From: Paenibacillus sp. FSL R5-0517
Lineage (GTDB): Bacteria > Bacillota > Bacilli > Paenibacillales > Paenibacillaceae
DNA: 64,000 nt
NCBI RefSeq assembly: GCF_037974355.1
Contig: NZ_CP150235.1
Span: 3,782,001-3,846,000 of the forward strand
Direction of reading: 5' to 3'
Both the position numbers and the translations under genes were made by a program. Below the pieces are notes generated by a model. It was not told where the DNA came from and searched no databases. It saw nothing but the letters and a program-made list of their open reading frames with translations. Shown piece after piece: positions 17,501 through 25,696 of this stretch; position 1 is the stretch's first letter; each line of letters opens with the position of its first letter.

Positions 17501-17753
17501 CGTACAATTGACGGTCGATGGCGTGAACCAAGGGGCTCAAATCAATCAATTAGCCGCCACTGAAGGATTTACCTCAGTTGATTTAGGCGAAGTTACACTA
17601 TCTGCTGGAGAGCACACATTTCGATTTACAGTAACGGGAAAGAACGTTTCGAACAATAGCTATGCTGTTACCATTGACTACATCGACTTAATTCCCGCTT
17701 CTTCAAAAAATAGCGATCCACTTGATGTACACTTTCACATGAATAACTTATAA
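14514..17753 (+). CDS. large secreted multidomain clan GH-A glycosidase with inserted DNRLRE-like module
   Basis: The product starts at ATG 14514 behind AAAGGAGG (14499-14506) and has 1079 residues. Order: signal peptide (about 1-34); first barrel strands (GKPFFFNGVQ; NSQILWSMIQPDQ, to about 120); a DNRLRE/CBM96-like beta-sandwich (about 123-298, with WNASTMTWNSGAP); then the rest of the barrel (WDYSWLDKVI, LELMWFGS). The probable acid/base Glu is in ISNEPGNG and the probable nucleophile in MIMETSG. Next come a laminin-G/concanavalin-like segment (about 740-915) and a CBM6/35-like module (about 925-1065). The barrel resembles GH35/GH42-type beta-galactosidases, but the family is unresolved. 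It likely attacks plant polysaccharide side chains outside the cell. Confidence 0.75.
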   Translation: MVRVSVPLKKISFIVCAVLLLTGLLPGKAMVSAETDIETESPSGVAPISNLDTSTYQKPTLVANGKPFFFNGVQIRDDKILTRFNYTDAQMQNVYQLAADDGFTVANSQILWSMIQPDQVFSATESTYISGGTNASTNFSTSKSVKAKYDSTNVSNQALTYLKFDFTSLSETSADAAKIRIYVNSMDAGTANLHLYGITDDSWNASTMTWNSGAPNHDGYQVSGTLGVDYFDLGITPSYDPVNQVAMYDFDVTDFVNNHAFGDGKKASFILQTDTVNNVGVTMDGTQGATYSPKLIISRADAWDYSWLDKVIGFAETANLKLELMWFGSDTTKMTNDHRVPYYVIRNFTKMQTNDGQVLLEKAAGYTNEAVYTFRMSKNDPNLRAQEYTALKNMFDHVAEYNATHGNKQTVIGANISNEPGNGIGGTRSYDSYSNADYTAGGYTSHNRFNWDSYWVWAQNLGAAVKQSNYPVWTRINFHTFEGDFIFRNEEMKARGETTYVDFVGYDPYIGSTDEGFRYGLGLWPDTSYLPYNYGGNFPMIMETSGSRSTSDYLNIATLAGGSTYNIYNMMANDGNDLYNNGPNNLPVAKNNNTTGIRKTNLWLKTIWYDLATKKPDSSGGTMLKFFNEHADNAANVTKNIRDINIVYSTANKGVGMAIERSENEIALASKTASTFTLENLLAYGPVTMTTGYYDENNSWVSTGSKSFTTNGNDVTVAMNEYDTVRVVSTSSLPELNTYYSINDDFLNSYAGWTTQGKVSIADKPGVLDQSLHIEGSSSSAESSFAEKTFTPVSGDVKMEFRIRRNEASGTVIAPDVYDNLGNVALSLAMDTAGNIVYKNASGAWATLQTYTNRTWYKVEMDVNTNTDTYDLYINGVKMLEQEPLATPVTNIAKIRYLAEDATSEANIDKVKIYQEGAPTQPSEEPLHFEAETTPFSTSGITINNVSANDASGGQYAQTSTSTNIGDWVQYTVQVPTAGTYNFNVGYKTHKKSRGTVQLTVDGVNQGAQINQLAATEGFTSVDLGEVTLSAGEHTFRFTVTGKNVSNNSYAVTIDYIDLIPASSKNSDPLDVHFHMNNL

Positions 17754-17842
17754 GCATAGAGAGGAGAGAATCTCCTCAGTCTATTGTTCTGGTAGAATGT
17801 TCTTAACCGAAATTAGAATTCTATTCGAGGGGTGGCAGCACC

Positions 17843-19597
17843 ATGTGGGCATTTCTGAAATACAGACATACGCTGTCATTTCAAAAGAAGTTAATTCTTT
17901 TTTTCTTGCCATTAGCTCTGATTCCGATGATTTTCTTGGCAGCGCTATCAAGCTGGATTTACAATGATCAAATCTCCCAAGGGATGAACCGTAATTTGAA
18001 TAGTACTGTAAATTTAATAAATGATCACCTCAATACATATCTGAATGAATTGACTAGATTGTCAGTTCTCCCCTATTACAACAACACCATTTTGGAAATC
18101 ATGCAAGGGACAGACAGTGTTAGCACTTCCGATTATTATCAAGTTCAAGGGCTCCTAGTCCAAGCCATTCGAAACCCTAGGGAAGATCTACAGAGTGTGT
18201 TCATTTATCGGCGTGATGGTCAGATCTTCTCGAGTGCCATTTACAATGCAAATATAAATGATCAATATAACTTTAAAGATTCAGAGTGGTACCACAAGTC
18301 AGTAAAAGCCAATGGAAAAGTTGTGTTTATGGGTAAGGCAAATGATCCTCGTATATTAAACCGCCCAGAGCCCACATTCTCTATTGCCAGAGCGATTAAA
18401 ATTTATAATGGCCCCATTATAGGGGTGATTATTATCGATGTAAACTTCACGGGGTTCGCCAGCATATTCCAAAACGTAAACTTGGGGAATAACTCAAATA
18501 TTGTAGTACTTGACCAGAACAAGCATGTTGTATATAGCAAGAACGAACATTATTTGTCGGTTGCGTCTGAAGTAGGTCCTGACAAACCGAATGTACAAGC
18601 AGAAGGTGAGCAATTAATCATTAGTCAGATACAGTCTGAAAAAACAGGCTGGAGCATTATGGGAATTGTATCTGAAACGGAGCTTAACCAGGGTAAGGCA
18701 ACGGTTTACAAACTTATCTTTACCGTAGCAGCTATCGTATTTTTTGTCATTTTAATGGTATCCGTATTCCTGTCCAATACGATTACCAAGCCGCTCAGAA
18801 CACTTCGCCGGCTGATGGGAAGAGTGGAGAGGGGTGATTTCAACGTGGCTTATAACTCATTAGATGAGAATGTAGAAATTAGTCAGGTGGGGCGCGCCTT
18901 CAACAAGATGAATCAACGGATCGATGAGCTTATTAATCAAGTGTTGGAAATCAGATACAAGCAGAAGGAAGCCGAACTAAATAATTTGAAGCTGCAGATC
19001 CGACCTCATTTCCTGTATAACAACTTGGAAGCGATAAGGGCTCTAGCTGAAATGGGGGATCGGGAAGGAATCACAGAGATGACATCTGCACTGGGCGGAA
19101 TGCTTAGATACAGTCTAAATAAACAAGATACGAAAGTCACACTCCGTCAGGAGCTGGAGCAAGTACAAAATTACATTAAAATAGAAAAGATTCGGTCGGG
19201 CGATTCCCTAGTTGTTCATTATGATGTGGACACGGATCTATTGGATTGTATGACCATTCCAATCCTGATCCAACCCATTGTGGAGAACTGTATTCACCAT
19301 GCTTTTAATCACTCAACTGGAGTAAAACAGATTGAACTTGCCATATTAGCAAAAGGAGATGATATGGTCATATGTTTAAAAGATAATGGAATCGGAATAA
19401 CCGCAGAAAGATTGACCCAACTATCAGCTTACTTGAGAGATGACGTGGAGGAACTTCCATCCGCTAATTTTGGCATCGGGTTAAAAAATGTCCATACCCG
19501 AATTCAATTAGAATACGGTCCTACTTATGGACTCTTCTTATTCAGTGAGTATCAAAAAGGCATGATCGTGGAGCTTCACATCCCAAAAAGATGCTAG
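17843..19597 (+). CDS. YesM-type sensor histidine kinase
   Basis: The 584-residue protein has a membrane helix (about 13-35), an extracellular Cache-like sensor, a second helix (about 288-310), HAMP (about 310-365), and a His_kinase domain with the phosphorylatable His389 in QIRPHFLYNNLEAI. The ATPase domain shows the N-box QPIVENCIHHAF, DNGIGI and GIGLKNVHTRI. Such kinases usually sense oligosaccharides and pair with a YesN-type AraC response regulator encoded just downstream. Here that partner is only a stub (19607-19729), so the kinase is an orphan or uses another regulator. It follows the large glycosidase by 89 bases; a GAGGAGA/TCTCCTC hairpin without a T-run lies at 17761-17777. Confidence 0.92.
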   Translation: MWAFLKYRHTLSFQKKLILFFLPLALIPMIFLAALSSWIYNDQISQGMNRNLNSTVNLINDHLNTYLNELTRLSVLPYYNNTILEIMQGTDSVSTSDYYQVQGLLVQAIRNPREDLQSVFIYRRDGQIFSSAIYNANINDQYNFKDSEWYHKSVKANGKVVFMGKANDPRILNRPEPTFSIARAIKIYNGPIIGVIIIDVNFTGFASIFQNVNLGNNSNIVVLDQNKHVVYSKNEHYLSVASEVGPDKPNVQAEGEQLIISQIQSEKTGWSIMGIVSETELNQGKATVYKLIFTVAAIVFFVILMVSVFLSNTITKPLRTLRRLMGRVERGDFNVAYNSLDENVEISQVGRAFNKMNQRIDELINQVLEIRYKQKEAELNNLKLQIRPHFLYNNLEAIRALAEMGDREGITEMTSALGGMLRYSLNKQDTKVTLRQELEQVQNYIKIEKIRSGDSLVVHYDVDTDLLDCMTIPILIQPIVENCIHHAFNHSTGVKQIELAILAKGDDMVICLKDNGIGITAERLTQLSAYLRDDVEELPSANFGIGLKNVHTRIQLEYGPTYGLFLFSEYQKGMIVELHIPKRC

Positions 19598-19606
19598 GAG
19601 GTAGGC

Positions 19607-19729
19607 ATGTTTCGATTATTGGTCCATGATGATTATGTCATCGCGCGGCAGCGTTCCGACAACAGAAGTTGTGTTATTGGAAAAAAGGGAAAGGGCTGTT
19701 CTCGTTGTGGAATAGTATGTCCTCTGTAG
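19607..19729 (+). pseudogene. stub of a YesN-type response regulator
   Basis: A TAGGAGGTAGGC site is followed by ATG 19607 and MFRLLVHDDYVIARQ, matching the usual MFRLLVVDDE start of a response regulator, ten bases after the kinase stop as in intact kinase-regulator operons. Homology ends after about 15 residues, the second acidic DDE residue reads Tyr, and a stop comes after 40 codons. The receiver and DNA-binding domains are gone, consistent with a deletion. Confidence 0.6.
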
Positions 19730-19917
19730 TTTTAATTTAGTATTTAAAGTCCTTTGCAAGCCCTATATCGGATAGACATGTCCTCCGACAAGCAAATTTC
19801 CGGGCAATAAAGTGTCGTACATATGTACAAAATACGAGTTTTGTGAAACAGTACTAATGATTTAAAAGCTGCACAGTGATTTTAACCCTGCACAGCCAAT
19901 TCTCATACGCATTCGTT

Positions 19918-20316
19918 TTAATCCCAGACTACTTCTGTTCCTGCAATAAAATCATGAATCGCACGTCGATCCTCACGCAAACCAACCATAAAAGCACTCA
20001 CAATAACTCCGATACCCAAAGTTATTACATACACAAGTCCAGCCACAACAACTCGCATCAGCATCGTACCAATTTTTGGCGGTTCATGTGTATCGTATTT
20101 ACGGATTCGAATTCCACATATACGTTTTCCAATGGTTCGGCCATACCAGTAAACTGGTAATAAAATTGAATATATCGCACTAAGTAATTTGGCAATCGGT
20201 TCATCCGTATCAAAATTACCCGTAAGCACACCTGCAATAATAACTAACGGAATTGAAATAATAAGACTATCCAATACATTTGCTCCTAATCTAATCCAAA
20301 AACCTGCTTTATACAA
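19918..20316 (-). CDS. RDD family membrane protein
   Basis: The product has about 132 residues and three hydrophobic helices. Arg and Asp markers of the RDD domain are visible: GFWIRLGANVLDSLI at the start, TIGKRICGIRIRK in the middle and RRAIHDFIAGTEVV at the end. The TTG at 20316 lies eight bases after a GGAGG site and is preferred to an in-frame TTG at 20331 that overlaps that site. The family function is poorly known; some members act in ion transport. No terminator or partner gene is evident. Confidence 0.8.
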   Translation of the reverse strand: MYKAGFWIRLGANVLDSLIISIPLVIIAGVLTGNFDTDEPIAKLLSAIYSILLPVYWYGRTIGKRICGIRIRKYDTHEPPKIGTMLMRVVVAGLVYVITLGIGVIVSAFMVGLREDRRAIHDFIAGTEVVWD

Positions 20317-20615
20317 AATGTTTTCCTCCAAACTACAATTTTAAACTAAATTTCTAAATTACTTCCTGAACTCCCTTCATTAAAATATCTAACTTTATGT
20401 ACACAACTCAAATAGTATAACAGAAAATTTTACCTTTTCACGATAAAACTCCTATTTCATTTTAATTGCAACCTTTGTGAATTTTATAACAAATTTCGAA
20501 TTAACTTAACTTCTGTTCACACTACTTACTCTTATCTTTTCTAATATTTAGCTTCTGAGTCTCCAATAAAAACACCATAATAATTATGTAAACCAAGAAA
20601 GCTACTCAACATTTG
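20317..20615. other. AT-rich gene-free stretch
   Basis: About 300 AT-rich bases lie between two minus-strand membrane genes. They hold the ribosome site of the RDD gene, and no other feature was recognised. Confidence 0.4.
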
Positions 20616-21080
20616 TTAAGTAGCCTTCTGTTCGTTCTGCATCTGCCCTCTTCGCCAAATCTTATTCTCCACAATGGCATAGACTAAACCGGCGATGGCA
20701 AATATCCATATCGATGTCATTCGGTTCAGATGGTATCCATTCACGAAATATGGATTGTACATGAGATCAAAAACCCACAGCCCGCCCCATCCAAACCCAA
20801 TCATATAGATGAAAGTTCTCATCATAGGAAAGCATACATATTTCCGCAGCAGCCATGAGATCGGGATAAGAATAATAACATAAAAAGCGACTAAATAGTG
20901 ACCGAATCCCAGGATAAGCGACAAAATATATATCAAGCCCCCTAGATTACGTATGCCGTAATACTCTGTCGTTGTAATATGGTACCCTTCAATCCTCTCA
21001 AGAACGATGAGTGCTGTAAAGAAGATCCCGATAAATATCAGTCCTAATACCATGTAACGTTGAACCGCGTTCACCAACAT
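20616..21080 (-). CDS. putative four-helix membrane protein of unknown function
   Basis: The 154-residue product has four or five hydrophobic segments (about 8-26, 45-65, 65-82, 88-106, 120-138) and a hydrophilic, charged C-tail. No known motif was recognised. GGGGTGATCTG precedes the ATG at a normal distance, which supports a real gene. Confidence 0.6.
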   Translation of the reverse strand: MLVNAVQRYMVLGLIFIGIFFTALIVLERIEGYHITTTEYYGIRNLGGLIYILSLILGFGHYLVAFYVIILIPISWLLRKYVCFPMMRTFIYMIGFGWGGLWVFDLMYNPYFVNGYHLNRMTSIWIFAIAGLVYAIVENKIWRRGQMQNEQKAT

Positions 21081-21208
21081 CAGATCACCCCAATGTCTAA
21101 AACGCAGCCAGAACCGTTCAAGTTACATGATTTTGAACAAATTACACAATTACACATAGGCATTATTAGGTTCTGTTAAATGTTAAAGTTAATCCATTGT
21201 TTATATTT

Positions 21209-21622
21209 TTATAACTCAACGACTACTTTTGCCCTTCCAGAATCATCGTACCTAGGCGGTCCATAAGCTCCATTCTCCCCATCGCTGTGTACGAATAATT
21301 GTTTAATTATCGACATTAGAGATTTCAGGCCCCATTCACCGTATAACATCTCAGCTGCCCCTTTATTGGAATAGATGACCAGGTTGTTTGGATATGTCTC
21401 AATTACGGCAAAGGATTCACCATGTACAACCGCCTCCAGCTTTTGTTTCCACTCTGCAGATTTCGCATCATATTTGATGACCTCGTCGCTTAACTTGAGA
21501 ATGAATGGTGAAGTAGTTACATTCTCGCCAAGCAAAAAAAGTGTTGTCGGAGAAAATTTTCGTTTTTTATTGTATAGACAAATGTGACTTTTTTGATCTT
21601 TAACTCCCGTAATATTTTCCAT
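21209..21622 (-). CDS. hypothetical protein
   Basis: The 137-residue soluble product is not recognised. The middle (LEAVVHGESFAVIETYPNNLVIYSNKGAAEML) looks like a compact alpha/beta fold and the end holds GENGAYGPPRYDDSGRAKVVVEL. No strong ribosome site precedes the ATG, so expression or the start is uncertain. It lies divergent from the XRE regulator gene at 21743. Confidence 0.5.
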   Translation of the reverse strand: MENITGVKDQKSHICLYNKKRKFSPTTLFLLGENVTTSPFILKLSDEVIKYDAKSAEWKQKLEAVVHGESFAVIETYPNNLVIYSNKGAAEMLYGEWGLKSLMSIIKQLFVHSDGENGAYGPPRYDDSGRAKVVVEL

Positions 21623-21689
21623 TTATTATGGATAAATATGAGAATCGGTTACTTATATCATTAAACTGTCGCCTATTGAATCCAACTGC

Positions 21690-21729
21690 TTGTATGTTAT
21701 GCTATATTTTAAAATGTTATAACATACAA
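21690..21729. promoter_or_regulatory. inverted repeat, candidate operator of the XRE regulator
   Basis: TTGTATGTTAT (21690-21700) and ATAACATACAA (21719-21729) are perfect inverted copies 18 bases apart, ending just before the AAAGGAG site of the regulator gene. Autoregulation is a plausible inference. Confidence 0.5.
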
Positions 21730-21742
21730 AAGGAGTGATGCA

Positions 21743-22300
21743 ATGCAATCGCCAGTATTAACTATTGGAGAACGGTTAAAAGAAATACGAGCAACTAGAA
21801 ATCTTACACTTGAAGATGTTTCTAAACTGACTGATGTAAGTAAGCCTATGCTTGGACAAATTGAAAGAGGACAGTCTTCACCAACGATTACAACTCTTTG
21901 GAAAATCGCAGTCGGCTTAAAAGTTCCTTTATCTTTATTATTGGAAGAGCTAGAAGATGAGTGCAGTGTGGTTGATACACGGTCCAAAGACGCTATCGTT
22001 GAAAATGATGGAAAAATGAGAGCATTTCCTGTTTTCCCTTTTGACCCTACCCGTAACGTTGAAATATTTTATATCGAATTTGATCCTGGATGTCACCATC
22101 CATCTGAAAGACACCTTGATGGTGTGGAAGAATATATTTTTGTGGTACAAGGTATGTTAGAAATGGTAGTCAACACAAAAAAAATTGTTTTAAAAGAAAA
22201 TCAAGCACTCCGCTTCCGTGCTAATGTTTTTCATTCCTATAATAATCTCTATCAGGAACCATGTATCATTTACAACATGATTTTTTACCCAAGAACATAG
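21743..22300 (+). CDS. XRE family regulator with C-terminal cupin
   Basis: The 185-residue product has an N-terminal lambda-repressor-type helix-turn-helix (about 8-65; IGERLKEIRATRNLTLEDVS, GQIERGQSSPTITTLWKIA) and a C-terminal cupin (about 105-180; HHPSERHLDGVEEYIFVVQG). Such proteins sense a small molecule with the cupin. A YbaK-type editing gene follows in the same direction after 53 bases, so the two may form an operon. Amino-acid-related control is conceivable but unproven. Confidence 0.88.
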   Translation: MQSPVLTIGERLKEIRATRNLTLEDVSKLTDVSKPMLGQIERGQSSPTITTLWKIAVGLKVPLSLLLEELEDECSVVDTRSKDAIVENDGKMRAFPVFPFDPTRNVEIFYIEFDPGCHHPSERHLDGVEEYIFVVQGMLEMVVNTKKIVLKENQALRFRANVFHSYNNLYQEPCIIYNMIFYPRT

Positions 22301-22353
22301 ACAAGTTTCATCTGTGATCATCTAGAAAATATTTAAAATGAGGTGTGGTGATT

Positions 22354-22827
22354 ATGGCAATTGAAAAAGTAAAAGATTTTTTTAAACAATATGGTATGAA
22401 TTCTCAAATTATCGAATTTGAAGTATCTAGTGCAACCGTGGATTTGGCTGCATCTGCATTAGGTTGTGAGCCAGAGAGAATCGCAAAAACACTTTCTTTT
22501 ATGGTGAATGGACAAGCTGTTTTAGTAGTTGCTGCCGGGGATGCAAAAGTGGATAACAAAAAATTCAAAGAGTATTTCAAAACAAAAGCAAAAATGCTTT
22601 CTCCTGATGAAACCATGGATATGGTTGGTCATGCCATTGGAGGTGTTTGTCCATTTGCTATCAAAAATGATGTTTCTGTTTATCTGGACATATCTCTAAA
22701 ACGTTTTGAGACAATCTATCCAGCTTGCGGGAGTAGCAATAGTGCTATTGAACTTACAATAAAACAATTAGAAAAATACTCTAGTTATTCAGAGTGGATT
22801 GATGTGTGTAAAGGCTGGAATGTTTGA
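22354..22827 (+). CDS. YbaK/EbsC family aminoacyl-tRNA deacylase
   Basis: The product has 157 residues from ATG 22354, eight bases after a GAGGTG site; upstream in-frame GTG codons are less well placed. The YbaK fold is recognisable by ALGCEPERIAKTLSFMV, VVAAGDAKVDNKKFKEYF, the GHAIGGVCPFAI segment and VYLDISLKRFETIYPACGSSNSAIEL. Members clear mischarged tRNA-Pro (alanyl or cysteinyl) or related tRNAs in the cytoplasm. It lies downstream of the XRE-cupin gene, and a long palindromic element follows its stop codon. Confidence 0.88.
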   Translation: MAIEKVKDFFKQYGMNSQIIEFEVSSATVDLAASALGCEPERIAKTLSFMVNGQAVLVVAAGDAKVDNKKFKEYFKTKAKMLSPDETMDMVGHAIGGVCPFAIKNDVSVYLDISLKRFETIYPACGSSNSAIELTIKQLEKYSSYSEWIDVCKGWNV

Positions 22828-22846
22828 TTTATAGTAGCTCTATATG

Positions 22847-22977
22847 GGGTAGCGCCAACATTTTGACTAATTTATACGCTAAGTATCAGCGGGCATTTGC
22901 TTAAAGCAGGAAAAATCCGCTGTCTTTGCGCCTTAACGTCCTTAGTGTATATTTTCGTTAAAATGTTGGCTGTACCC
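22847..22977. repeat. 131-bp palindromic element between convergent genes
   Basis: Arms of 37 bases (22847-22883 and 22941-22977) match as inverted copies at 30 positions; the core shared block is GCCAACATTTT. Inside lies an AGCGG...CCGCT pair. It fills the gap between two convergent genes. It may terminate transcription both ways, or may be a miniature mobile element. Confidence 0.6.
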
Positions 22978-22981
22978 TCAA

Positions 22982-25489
22982 TCAACTATGAAAAGCTTTC
23001 CAGAACGAACCTTCTGTATTAATGATATTTTTGATCTGCACAAACGGAATCGTAAACGTTGGAAACCCTGCTGCATAAGGTGCAATATCATATGGATTGA
23101 AATAAAGATGCAACGCATCCGCTGTGACAAAAAACGGCTGATCCGCACTAATGCCCGTATAAGTGTCTGGAAACACATAAGAGTATTGAGGATCATTTTT
23201 GATCTGATCCCCCACAATCTGGCTTAACACTTTGACATAGTCACTATTCGGTTTAAATAAATCTTTCAGCTCATACAACTGACCGTTCGTCAGATTAATA
23301 ATCGCATAGATCATCGTAGGCATACCATGCGCTGCACCAGCCGGGTAGTTATAACCTGTGAGTTGCAATTGCAATAATTGCTGCTGATAGAACGTGATAT
23401 CAAAATCCCCTGTATACGTGTAATCTAGCTGCTGATCGGCAGGGATTGGTTTAACCTGTGAGAGCTCCTTCAACTTGGCATTCAGCGCAAGCTGCTCCGC
23501 TTGGTTCATTAATCCTTCCACTTGCGGATAATATACGAGGTAGTCCCTGTTCGGTTTGTACTTCTCTTCGCGTACACGGTACGGCGGATGAAGTGGAACG
23601 ATTGTATTTTGCCGCCAAATGATCTGTCCTGCCCGGTTCACATATGATAAGCGCTGATCTACATAGGCTTTAATCAGATCTGGTGCCACGACCTCCAGCG
23701 TACCCGAACCTTCTACATGGGGATATCCAGCAGCAGGTCTTCCACTCCGATCCAGCAGATAGGTCTGTCTTCCGTCGGATGCAGATGCCAGACCGTGTGT
23801 ATAATTGCCTACATCGCGATATATGAAATCCGTAAGCCTTCTGCCATTAATCTCTGCAATCGCGTATACAGAACCAATATAAGGCTGCTCCGGATGAATG
23901 GCTTGCCCTAACGCATAACGATGCTCTCCTAATTCGCGAATATCATTATACGCGGGTTGAATAATAAATGATCCTTGCGTATTAATGACACCATAGTTCG
24001 ATTTGTAGTCCTCCGCTGTATTAACAATCGCTTGCCCGCCACTAAAAGGAAATGCCGATGAAAACTTGGGCTGAATGCGAATATTCCCCCGTTCGTCGAT
24101 ATACCCATATTTGCCAGAAGCCTCTTTTTGAAAAGCAAGCAGTCCATCCCCCAGTGGTCCCACATAGGCATAGGGATAAGTAGCGAGTCGTTGTCCATTG
24201 CGATTAATAAGCGCATATTCATTATCTTTGATCTGCACAACCGCTTTGCCATCTTGAAAATCATTCCCTGATGTGAACTGTGCCGGTATCACCTCATTGC
24301 CCGAAGCATCCAGATAACCATACAGACTCACCGTTCCATCTGTCTGACCAGGATTGGAATCGTAAAACAACGCTCGGCCGTCCTTCATATTCGAGATATA
24401 CGGGTATGCCCGTTTGATCAGAACTGTGCCTTGTTCATTAATCATCTTAAATCCTTGAGAATCAATGGTTATCGCCCGTTCTTCAGAAAAGGAATTGATG
24501 GAATCGTATACAGGTTGAACGACATACTTCCCTTGAAGATTAATTACGCCGGCATGACCATCCTTCACAACCACAGCCAATCCATTGGGCTGGAACGCTT
24601 GCGCGTCATCCAGAACTGGCTCAAGCCGAATGTGACCTTGGGCATCCATATACCCCCAACGCGTCCCATTCGTGGTTCGAATTGAGATGGGGTATAACCA
24701 TGTTGTTACCCGAGCCTGGCTTATGGGGACCATCGCCTGCTTAATTTTCTTTTCCAGTTCCTGTAGTACTTCCCTGGAAGGATACGCTTCCGGGAAACGG
24801 AGTGCCTTCTGAACGGAAACGAGTGCTGCCGGATACTGACCTGCATGGTACTGAGCATCCGCAAGGTAATACCAGTAGAAGATATAATCAGGATATTGCT
24901 GGGTTAGTTGCTCGTAATATTGCACCACTTTGGGATAATAGGTTGCATATACGTCCGGTGCAGGAACCCATTTCCCGTTCTGCCATCGGATAATCTCTAC
25001 ACGATAGGCTTCACCTGTGTCATGAATCCAGAGTGCAATCTCCACCTTACCATCTCGACCATGCGGACCAGGCATATCTATAATCTCTGCATAGCTATAA
25101 TATAGATCGTCAGGCGCCAGATCTTTGAGCCCTGATTCAGTCCACTCATATACAGCAAGCTTAGACCAAATAGATCCAATCTGCCAACCAATGATGAGAT
25201 TGTTCCTTGCCGTTGAAGTTACAGGGGAAGCAGTCATTAAAGTCACCCCATAACCCAATCCCTTAATTAGTGCCATCTTGATCCAATGCCCTTGAACAAA
25301 TTTCAGAATGAGCAAATACAGCTCACCATTCAACTGATAGACTGCAGCAATCTCCGGCATACCGTCACCGGTAAGATCTGCCGCATAGATTGCTTGATGT
25401 TGAACAGGTTTATCAATAGTGACGACCGTTGCACCAGCCGGAATATGTTGATTCACAATTTGCGTTAACAGCGGTTCGCTCATGGACAT
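22982..25489 (-). CDS. WG-repeat protein with C-terminal DUF3298-like domain
   Basis: The 835-residue product has an N-terminal FG-GAP-like part, a short TPR-like stretch (about 195-240), and many WG/KWG repeats of about 35 residues (about 260-610; for example GYMDAQGHIRLEP, GVINLQGKYVVQP, GYIDERGNIRIQP). The C-terminal domain (about 640-830) resembles DUF3298 of RsiV-type proteins (YPAGAAHGM; FKPNSDYVKVL; FNPYDIAPYAAG). No signal peptide is obvious. GGGAGG lies eight bases before the ATG. WG repeats form propeller-like binding surfaces; the ligand is unknown. Confidence 0.85.
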   Translation of the reverse strand: MSMSEPLLTQIVNQHIPAGATVVTIDKPVQHQAIYAADLTGDGMPEIAAVYQLNGELYLLILKFVQGHWIKMALIKGLGYGVTLMTASPVTSTARNNLIIGWQIGSIWSKLAVYEWTESGLKDLAPDDLYYSYAEIIDMPGPHGRDGKVEIALWIHDTGEAYRVEIIRWQNGKWVPAPDVYATYYPKVVQYYEQLTQQYPDYIFYWYYLADAQYHAGQYPAALVSVQKALRFPEAYPSREVLQELEKKIKQAMVPISQARVTTWLYPISIRTTNGTRWGYMDAQGHIRLEPVLDDAQAFQPNGLAVVVKDGHAGVINLQGKYVVQPVYDSINSFSEERAITIDSQGFKMINEQGTVLIKRAYPYISNMKDGRALFYDSNPGQTDGTVSLYGYLDASGNEVIPAQFTSGNDFQDGKAVVQIKDNEYALINRNGQRLATYPYAYVGPLGDGLLAFQKEASGKYGYIDERGNIRIQPKFSSAFPFSGGQAIVNTAEDYKSNYGVINTQGSFIIQPAYNDIRELGEHRYALGQAIHPEQPYIGSVYAIAEINGRRLTDFIYRDVGNYTHGLASASDGRQTYLLDRSGRPAAGYPHVEGSGTLEVVAPDLIKAYVDQRLSYVNRAGQIIWRQNTIVPLHPPYRVREEKYKPNRDYLVYYPQVEGLMNQAEQLALNAKLKELSQVKPIPADQQLDYTYTGDFDITFYQQQLLQLQLTGYNYPAGAAHGMPTMIYAIINLTNGQLYELKDLFKPNSDYVKVLSQIVGDQIKNDPQYSYVFPDTYTGISADQPFFVTADALHLYFNPYDIAPYAAGFPTFTIPFVQIKNIINTEGSFWKAFHS

Positions 25490-25584
25490 CTCAGTTTCCT
25501 CCCTTATGACCGCATTCGCCTAATGGTATGCGTCATAAATTGGGATATGACATGTAATTCATTTAATCTTACTCCACGATAAAA

Positions 25585-25621
25585 AAGATTTGCAGTGACC
25601 TTGTGGCCTTCTGCAAATCTT
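25585..25621 (-). terminator. terminator of the MoxR-SWIM operon
   Basis: AAGATTTGCAG (25585-25595) and CTGCAAATCTT (25611-25621) are perfect inverted copies. On the minus strand the stem runs into TTTTTT. It marks the end of the minus-strand operon that begins near 36137. Confidence 0.8.
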
Positions 25622-25696
25622 CTTATTTCTATGCTATATCTTATTTTCTACATTATATCGCTTCATGTGCCTTCGCTTCGCGGTTATTATCCAGTA

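Noticed and set aside
22847-22977. Riboswitch or T-box
   Set aside because: It lies after two convergent genes rather than in a leader, and no specifier loop or T-box sequence is visible.
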